DNA from: Rhizopus sp. PT2906
Lineage: Eukaryota; Mucoromycota; Mucoromycetes; Mucorales; Rhizopodaceae
Assembly (NCBI GenBank): GCA_025529335.1
Contig: JAMYHX010000041.1
Span: 62,001 to 126,000, forward strand
DNA length: 64,000 nt
Reading direction: 5' to 3'
Shown here one piece after another: positions 57,902 through 64,000 of the stretch (its first letter is position 1; the number at the start of each line of letters is the position of its first letter). Below the pieces are notes generated by a model. The model saw only the letters and a program-made list of their open reading frames with translations. It ran no database searches and was not told the DNA's origin. Both the position numbers and the translations under genes were made by a program.

Positions 57902-58972
57902 ATGGGCATCCAAGACGTTGTTGCGCGTCTAAACAAATCAGCTGGTTTTGAGGATACGACAATAACCAAACCAAAATACAACACGAATAAGACAGTCATG
58001 ATCAATAAAACATTTCCACCTTCACCAGCAACGTCACCCACAAGTAGTACTCAATCTGAACAAAAGGAATTAATTAAACCCAAAGAGATCAAGGTTGAAA
58101 GGAAGAAATCGATCCAAAAGGAAATTAGACTGACTAAGCCTGAAAAAAAAGAATTGACTATACCGACTGTAGATATGGACAAGGTTGATTCAATATCAGC
58201 AGAGATCATTGAATTATATCAGCAATTACTAGATCAATATAATGCATCACAAGAATACATAACCACATTAGAGAAGGAAGCGACCAAAGTACGTGATTAT
58301 GAGATCAGAGTGGAATATTTGGCCAACAAGCTTGAACAAGTATCAGAAGAAAGAGATTACTTTGAACAACAATTAAAGCAGCATATGCCACCTTCCCCAG
58401 CTATTAGTCAAAAGGAAGTTGTGCAAGACCAACAAAAGAATGATGCATTCATGGCAGACTTAATACATGTTTATGAGGATATTATTGACGAAGAAGATAA
58501 CGAAGAAGAAGGAGATGAATTGATTATATTTGATGACAATAACAACAGCAATGATCACATCATGAATCTTGAAAATGAAATACAAAAGGGCATTCAATTG
58601 ACCATTGCAAAATACGTCAATGACTTGGAACAACAAAGACAAGAAACCAAACAACTGAAGCAAGTGATTCAAAAGCAGGATGAATTAATAACGACATTAG
58701 AAAATAAGTTACAGAATCAGTCATTACTAAAAGAACAAGTTGAACTACAGACAATTGAACTAGAAAATAAAAGGGAATTACTATCTCAACTGCTGAATGG
58801 AAGAGACGATCTTTTCAAAAAGAAGAGATCGTCCTCTACATTATCAACTAGTAGTAGTAGTAGTAGTCAAGGTCATTCTAATAGACACAGCTCTTTATCA
58901 TCTGGTAACCGCACTCCTACCCCCTTGACTGCCCCTCCCAAACAACCATTACCTCCTTTACCTTCATGCTAA
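57902..58972 (+). CDS. Coiled-coil protein of unknown function
   Basis: From ATG 57902 (MGIQDVVARLNKSAGFED) the frame gives 356 aa. If the upstream ATG at 57713 were used, a hydrophobic segment would be added that could be a membrane anchor (419 aa). Residues about 100-165 and 220-290 are heptad-like coiled coils (SAEIIELYQQLLDQYNASQE, VEYLANKLEQVSEERDYFEQ, LKQVIQKQDELITTLENKLQ). An acidic patch (IIDEEDNEEEGDELIIFDDN) lies between. The end is Ser-rich then proline-rich (TPTPLTAPPKQPLPPLPS), a possible SH3-binding tail. I do not recognise an orthologue; the layout suits a cytoskeletal or membrane-traffic adaptor, which is inference. It converges with ATG12, 97 bases apart. Confidence 0.7.
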   Translation: MGIQDVVARLNKSAGFEDTTITKPKYNTNKTVMINKTFPPSPATSPTSSTQSEQKELIKPKEIKVERKKSIQKEIRLTKPEKKELTIPTVDMDKVDSISAEIIELYQQLLDQYNASQEYITTLEKEATKVRDYEIRVEYLANKLEQVSEERDYFEQQLKQHMPPSPAISQKEVVQDQQKNDAFMADLIHVYEDIIDEEDNEEEGDELIIFDDNNNSNDHIMNLENEIQKGIQLTIAKYVNDLEQQRQETKQLKQVIQKQDELITTLENKLQNQSLLKEQVELQTIELENKRELLSQLLNGRDDLFKKKRSSSTLSTSSSSSSQGHSNRHSSLSSGNRTPTPLTAPPKQPLPPLPSC

Positions 58973-59069
58973 TTTTGTGTATATAATTTATTACCCCTTC
59001 CTTCTTTTTTACATTATGACTCTATTATATGTGTCATCACTTGTTGTGTATATTAAACTATCTTTAGCT

Positions 59070-59538
59070 TCATCCCCAAGCTGCTGTTGTACAGTAATTG
59101 ACGATTAAATGTCCATCGGTATTAAAGCACTAAATAAAGCATTATTTATCTTCTTTTCCTTTATGTTTATGTTTTTACTTTATGAAGATTAGATATTGTT
59201 TCATCAGGTGAGGGCGAAAAGGAACTGTTGATGTATAGAAACTAGACGGATGTTTTTATAAGCATATATACAAGTCTTTATCATTTTTTTTTTATTACCA
59301 ATGGATCTGAACCCTTATATTTAAGTTCTTTTCTTAGGAATTGTATAACTGTTTGAAATTTGTTGGAAGCTGTTAATTTAAATACTTTTTGCTTTAAAAT
59401 GGGTGCATTTCCAATAGCTTGAAATATGACAATGACTGTAGTAATGTTAATAAATAAACAAAACTATTTATAATAATAACCTTTTGAGGTATCCTTTTCT
59501 TTATATTTGTCAACAATGTCTTTTATTTCATCTTTCAT
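59070..59538 (-). CDS. ATG12: Ubiquitin-like autophagy protein Atg12
   Basis: Four small exons, none over 137 nt: 59538-59481, 59435-59299, 59241-59179, 59129-59070, giving 105 aa. After a short lysine-rich start (MKDEIKDIVDKYKEKDTSK), the ubiquitin fold reads IVIFQAIGNAPILKQKVFKL, NKFQTVIQFLRKELKYKGSD, FLYINSSFSPSPDETISNLH and KCFNTDGHLIVNYCTTAAWG. It ends in the conserved Trp-Gly whose glycine is joined to Atg5. Fungal Atg12 often has a longer N-terminus, so this is a short form; an in-frame TAA just upstream supports the chosen ATG. The Atg12-Atg5 conjugate with Atg16 acts as E3 for Atg8 lipidation. The start lies only 99 bases beyond the SEC9 stop on the same strand. Confidence 0.93.
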
Positions 59539-59614
59539 ATTGTTTAATTACAAAGAGAGAAAGAAAGGGAAAGAAAAAAAAAAAGAAACAGCTACACTGG
59601 CACAAATGATATTC

Positions 59615-59638
59615 GTGTGTGTGTGTGTGTGTGTGTGT
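59615..59638. repeat. (GT)n microsatellite at the SEC9 stop codon
   Basis: About 12 GT units on the plus strand ((CA)n in the SEC9 direction) begin directly after the SEC9 stop at 59638-59640. Confidence 0.95.
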
Positions 59639-60655
59639 TACCTTGTTCTATTTAACTTGTCGGTTGTCTTGATCAAGTTTCTGCTTAATGGATCCACCTT
59701 ATCAATCGTTCTTCCCAGTTGCTTATTCTGATCATCAAGTGTAGTATTCATTGTGATGGCCATATTCTTCAATCCTGCAAGAGCGTCTCCCATTAAATCA
59801 AGATTCTGATCAATTTCATCTTCAATGGCATCATCTTCTGAGTCAGCTTCAAATTGATATCGTCGACGGTCTGCTTCACTACGTCCTCTACGACCTGCAG
59901 ACCTAATATTCTTTTGGCCTTCATTCGCTCTATTCGTTTCTTCAATGCGCGCCTTGGTTTCATATTCAAATTGACGGATCCTATCTCTTTCTTCCATGTG
60001 TTCTGCATGATCTTGTTGAAGTCTTTCCAACTCTTTTCTCTCTCTTTCCTTTCTTCTGAACGGATTAGACACAACAGGTATAAAGATGGATCGATTTAAT
60101 TGTCTCAGCTCTTCTGCTTGATTAGCTGCTCTGTCAGAGTAAGCTTTTGACATATCCAAATGTCTGTTGACATTGGCAATTTGAGCTATAGAATTTTATG
60201 TCAATACTTGACCATGACTGTATCAACTTGAACTTACTCGACTGTTCTCCAAGCATGTTCATCGTATTGGCTGCAGTAGCTTCTGTCTCGTGAAGTCGTT
60301 GTAAAGCAGCACGAGTACTGGCCAAACTATCTTGTTTGACATTCTTTATTTTCTGCTTTAAACCAGCCACTTCAACTTCTTCATCTTGTTCTTCATCATA
60401 AAGTCGTTCTCGGTTATTTTGTCCCAATCTTGAAGATGAATAGGCATCTTGGTTATAATTGTTGTTTCGTGCTCCAGCAAATAACTCATCTCTGTTACTG
60501 TTTGTTCGACCATAGTCTGATGGTGGTGCAGAACTATAAGAGGGGGCGGCAGAAGGAGTAGAAGAGTAAGAGGGGGCAGGAGAAGAGGCTACAGAACTGG
60601 TGTCAAATGGGTTCGTTGACTCTTCCTTGGTTTTATCCTTCTTTTTCCAAAACAT
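59638..60655 (-). CDS. SEC9: Qbc-SNARE of the SNAP-25/Sec9 family
   Basis: Two exons: 60655-60238 and 60185-59638, giving 321 aa. The N-terminal 95 residues are Ser/Pro/Asn-rich (SSVASSPAPSYSSTPSAAPS) with an NPF motif. The Qb SNARE helix (about 95-165) spans the intron: LKQKIKNVKQDSLASTRAAL and ETEATAANTMNMLGEQSTQI, with a zero-layer Gln. A linker with SNPFRRKERERKELERLQQD and basic-acidic residues follows. The Qc helix (about 260-321) has LDLMGDALAGLKNMAITMNT and TLDDQNKQLGRTIDKVDPLS. There is no membrane segment, as expected. Sec9 pairs with Sso and Snc proteins for exocytic fusion at the plasma membrane. The stop overlaps a donor-like GTAACA, but the protein ends where the family normally does. 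Confidence 0.95.
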
Positions 60656-62609
60656 TTTAAAATAAAGGGAAAAAAGGAAAGCTAATTAATTATTTATTTA
60701 TACCCTTTTCAAAACCTAAATATAGAAAGCAAAAAGGTGCTCTCATGTTCCCCTCTCTTTCATTTGTATTGCTAAGCCTTGTTGTATCATTCTTTTTCTC
60801 GTTTCCATAGTTTCCTTGTATACTTGACCAGTTTGTTCATCACTTATTATGGCTCAAATCAATTGGACTGCTGTGCATCTTTTTTATACAACAACACCTT
60901 TTTTCAGAAATTATTCGCACACAATACAAGATCAATAACAACTAAACACTTTTGTCTTTTTTATTATTTTAAAAGACAACAATTAATTCATAAAATGAGC
61001 TTGATATTTTTGAGAAAAGATGAATGTGGTCAAGGCTTTATAACAAAATGAAAAAGTTGTTAGAGACTTTGTTTAAATAGCCTTTGACTTGCTTTCTTTT
61101 CTTCTTCTTCTTCTTCGGACCAAAAAATAAGACCAGCTATTCCCCAGCTAGCCCTAAGGTATGTTATATTCTTTACTCTTGTAAGAAGTTATAGATCAAA
61201 ATCGAACCAGTACCGGTGCTAGCTGGGAGTAGTTTGGTTCTTACCAAACTTGGTCCTATCCATTCTCTTTCTCTTCTTTCCCTGTCCAGGCCAGTTATCA
61301 TTGGCCTATCCACAATACACCTCGGATAAGATATCGATTACTTCTTTATAATTTTACTCACCTTTCTTGCTTCTCTTTTTTTTTTCCTTATAAATCCTCC
61401 TCTTTATAATGTAAGTATTTAACACCAATGTAAATAACTGATTTACTAATCATTTCTTTACTCATCCTTTTGCTTCTGATGGGTTCTCTTTTATTATTAT
61501 TATATGTTGTCTCATTTGTTGTCTGAAGTTATCATTTTTTTATCAGTGTGCGAATAATCTGTGAATAAAGTGTAATAACCTTTCATTCCCTCTCTATCCA
61601 TTGCATTCAACATCTTTGACAACATCTTGAACAAAACTCCCTAAACCTCTACCAAAAAACTCGATACCAAATCTTACTGGACTTCTTTCTAGGCAGCCTT
61701 TCTCTCGCTTAACTTGTGAAATTGACGTTATTCAGCACCCATATTCTTTTTCATCCTCTAATAGTACATTGGACCTGTCATTCCCTTATAACTCGATAGA
61801 AATACTCGTTATTATGACTTGCTGCCTTTCTCAACAACATCAGCTCGCTCCAATCAGCCCTGAACAGATCCGATTGAATCGATTTACACTACTTGTTATT
61901 CATCTTGTCTCAGCTCAATTACAGTTTCAAGTGGCTCAGTTTGACATCTGCACTCTGCGACTTGAAATCATTCAAGGCAGAGTACCATACGTCTATTATA
62001 GCTAACTATTTTATTCGCTTTGAACTTTAACTTGAAGATCATAAGGCAAAAGAAAGGGCAACTGTTAATGGTTGGATTAGTGTCGACCACTACTTATATA
62101 ATGTTTTCGTCGAACTTGCATAAGCAAATTCTTGTTAAATATAAGCTCTCAAATATGGACTTCATATAAGGGAACGCTTTTAGTAAAGTGTGCACGCGAT
62201 TACTTTCCTTCATACTGAATTGATCAAAATTTCATCAGAGACCCGGAATACTCTTATGATTGACATGTCACAATGCGATGCTATACTACAAACAATAATC
62301 GAAGAATGAATATAAGCGATTAAACTGATATCTCTATTATTCATTCATTTGTTTACAACTTATTTCGTAAGAAAGACGATATGGCCATCTTAAGATCTGT
62401 AGAGAGGATTTGCTACCTCTGCCAACTTATAAAATAACCTATAGAAAGATACAATTCATACAAAAGGAACGTGATTACGGTACAACTTCGTACGAAGAGC
62501 TGACATCAGTGAAAGTTATTTATTTGTTTTAAAAAACCAAAACAAAATGTGTCAAGAGTATGTGGGGAGAATTGAGATCTTCCCACGCAAGTACATATGT
62601 TGAGTAGGG
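60656..62609. other. Intergenic region, no recognised gene
   Basis: About 1.95 kb. ORFs at 60779-61051 and 61769-62005 are not recognised; the latter (MTCCLSQQHQLAPISPEQIR from 61814) has some coding character but no match. The region 61060-61420 is pyrimidine-rich with an inverted repeat. Blocks near 61560-61700 (TCTACCAAAAAACTCGATAC) look like transcript leader but lead to no long frame. Confidence 0.4.
61117..61256. repeat. Imperfect inverted repeat, hairpin or MITE-like
   Basis: The left arm GGACCAAAAAATAAGACCAG, continuing CTATTCCCCAGCTAG, is matched by the reverse complement of the right arm, GGACCAAGTTTGGTAAGAAC, continuing CAAACTACTCCCAGCTAG. Arms are about 35-38 bp with a spacer of about 65 bp. 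The outer six and inner ten bases match best. It could be a small MITE or a structured leader; flanking duplications were not found. Confidence 0.55.
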
Positions 62610-62678
62610 TTATCGAGGCTTAGGAGCAGGGTAAGGTCTTGGGAGAGCAGGCTTGTCGGGTCTGATAGGTGGTACCAT
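62610..62678 (-). CDS. Possible 22-residue proline-rich peptide gene
   Basis: From an ATG at 62678 the frame reads MVPPIRPDKPALPRPYPAPK, then PR and stop. Seven of 22 residues are Pro and six are basic. A TATATAAG box lies at about 62748-62757, followed by a pyrimidine-rich stretch before the ATG, the usual layout of a transcribed gene here. It may instead be the first exon of a longer gene running left, or a leader peptide. No family recognised. Confidence 0.35.
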   Translation of the reverse strand: MVPPIRPDKPALPRPYPAPKPR

Positions 62679-64000
62679 GACGATAAAACTTGAGGTATAA
62701 AAGTTGAAATGGAATGAAGAATAAAAAAGTGAAGAAAAGTTTATCTTGCTTATATATCATTTGAAACAAAGAGCTTCATAATATGAAATCAATAAACAAT
62801 CAAACGACCCGTTTCCCTGACAACGTTCTTTTTAAAGTAACAAAGGGAAAAAAAGTTGTCATTAATAATAAATTCGTACAGATACACTTTAAATTACTGT
62901 ATTTTTATAAAATGTTGTCGTAAAATAAAAAAATTATTTGCGTAAAAAGACGACAAAGAAAAATATGTTTGAATAAAACGATATCATGTCAAAAGAGTTA
63001 ATTTCAACTCCAAGACAGAGCCCACCTGTTAATATTCTTGGCGACGACGAATTTACATTTCATACAACATGAATTTTGTTCTCGGGTGTATTTATTTTCG
63101 ATCACAGGCGAATTTACTTTCCGGAAAGAGTGTATAACTAACGATGCTAAATCTGAGTATCCTGCAACAAAATATGAATGACTATGTGAGGTGAGAAATA
63201 AGACTATATTGATCAAAGTATGTCTAATGACAACATTCATAAATATCATCCACTGAATGGTTTAGATCAATAATGGGCACTAGATTGTGATAAGCTCCAA
63301 TAGAGAATAAAAATTGATCAATATTTAATACATTGTTACATTACGTCCATAACAGCCTTCTATCTTTTCCTCACAGCTATGATTCTAAGCTTTCTATCAC
63401 TAGGTATAGAATCTTGTGTGGCAAGACGCGCTATCTTTTTGGAAGGTATACTTCCTACCTTCAGAGAGTAGTCGTAGCTCATTATACCAGAGAGGGCTTT
63501 GTGACAAACAATCTACATACAAATCTTGGTTCATATTGCTGTTAACAAAAACTAAAGGATTCATATCCACCATTCGAAAACAACAACAAATATTGCCACT
63601 AATCTTACAAAACTTGATAATCCTTAGGAGATGAGGTTGTCATTAACGGCGTCTTGTATACTGAACAAAGGTAGAGAATACATTTGTCATATTGACTAAA
63701 CCAAACTATTTTAAATAGAACACTTTAACTCATCTTCTCTACTGCGTAATTTGCATGAATGATGCTCTCTGAGCATTTGCTATTTTATCAGTTTCCATTT
63801 ATGGAAAATTTCTCTTTTTCTTTTTCTGGTAAAAAAGTCATAATCGGTCCTTCCAAAAGGGTGTATTAAAGATACTTTGTACCTTTCCCCTTTTTATCCC
63901 TTCTTATTTTAAAAAATATACAAGATAAAGGATAACTTTAATGATCTAAAGCCATGAAGAATGCGAAACAGTTTATGATAAGACTTGATGTAAACAAACA
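62679..64000. other. Intergenic region, no recognised gene
   Basis: About 1.3 kb. Minus-strand ORF 63249-63004 (NSCCMKCKFVVAKNINRWAL) and plus-strand frames 63333-63634 (LCGKTRYLFGRYTSYLQRVV) have some coding character but are short, unrecognised and broken. They may be relics. Confidence 0.35.

Noticed and set aside
59600..59640. Donor-like GTAACA at the SEC9 stop suggesting another exon
   Set aside because: Protein already ends at the family's normal C-terminus and the next bases are a (CA)n repeat.
1..64000. CRISPR arrays, operons, rRNA genes and phage genes
   Set aside because: No spaced direct repeats or such genes were seen; the sequence is eukaryotic with introns.

Overview
The window is nuclear DNA of a filamentous fungus, most likely an early-diverging one of the Mucorales type. 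It is AT-rich. Genes are packed on both strands and cut by many short introns, mostly 45-75 nt with GT-AG ends. The protein set is fungal: velvet factor, group-X-type hybrid histidine kinase, Spt7, Csl4, Nvj2-like, Sec9, Atg12 and a Crypton-type recombinase relic. The genus-level placement is inference; no rRNA or mitochondrial marker is present. All exon models come from reading splice signals by eye and checking that phases add up.

Left part (1-20 kb): an Nvj2/TEX2-like lipid-transfer protein runs off the left edge. It is followed by a MITE and a frameshifted gene of unknown family. Next come a very large hybrid histidine kinase (11 exons, about 2357 aa), a short protein made only of a Nup93/Nic96 N-terminal region, a YCII-domain protein, an MFS permease, a DUF1647-like type II membrane protein and the exosome subunit Csl4. 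Two decayed genes (one an F-box type) and a second MITE copy close this part.

Middle (20-45 kb): almost wholly housekeeping genes. These are TIM17, the SAGA subunit SPT7 (14 exons), a nucleotide-sugar transporter, a velvet regulator, MCR1 cytochrome b5 reductase, a Hos4-like ankyrin protein, mitochondrial ribosomal protein uL6m, a chorismate mutase-prephenate dehydratase fusion, D-arabinono-lactone oxidase and RPA190, the largest subunit of RNA polymerase I.

Right part (45-64 kb): an accessory island at 45.4-48.8 kb holds a third MITE copy and a decayed Crypton-type tyrosine recombinase whose GCR1_C tail is split by a small Tc1/mariner-like MITE. Then follow a 19-exon CLC chloride channel (with one GC-AG intron), a NIPA-type magnesium transporter, two unassigned proteins, ATG12 (four small exons, easily missed) and the Qbc-SNARE SEC9. 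The last 3.3 kb hold no recognised gene apart from a possible 22-codon proline-rich ORF and an imperfect inverted repeat.

There is no operon-like functional clustering. I see no convincing new multi-gene system. The most informative non-routine items are the three-copy MITE family, the nested Crypton/MITE relic, the CM-PDT fusion, the Nup93 N-terminal-only gene and the introns whose length is a multiple of three.
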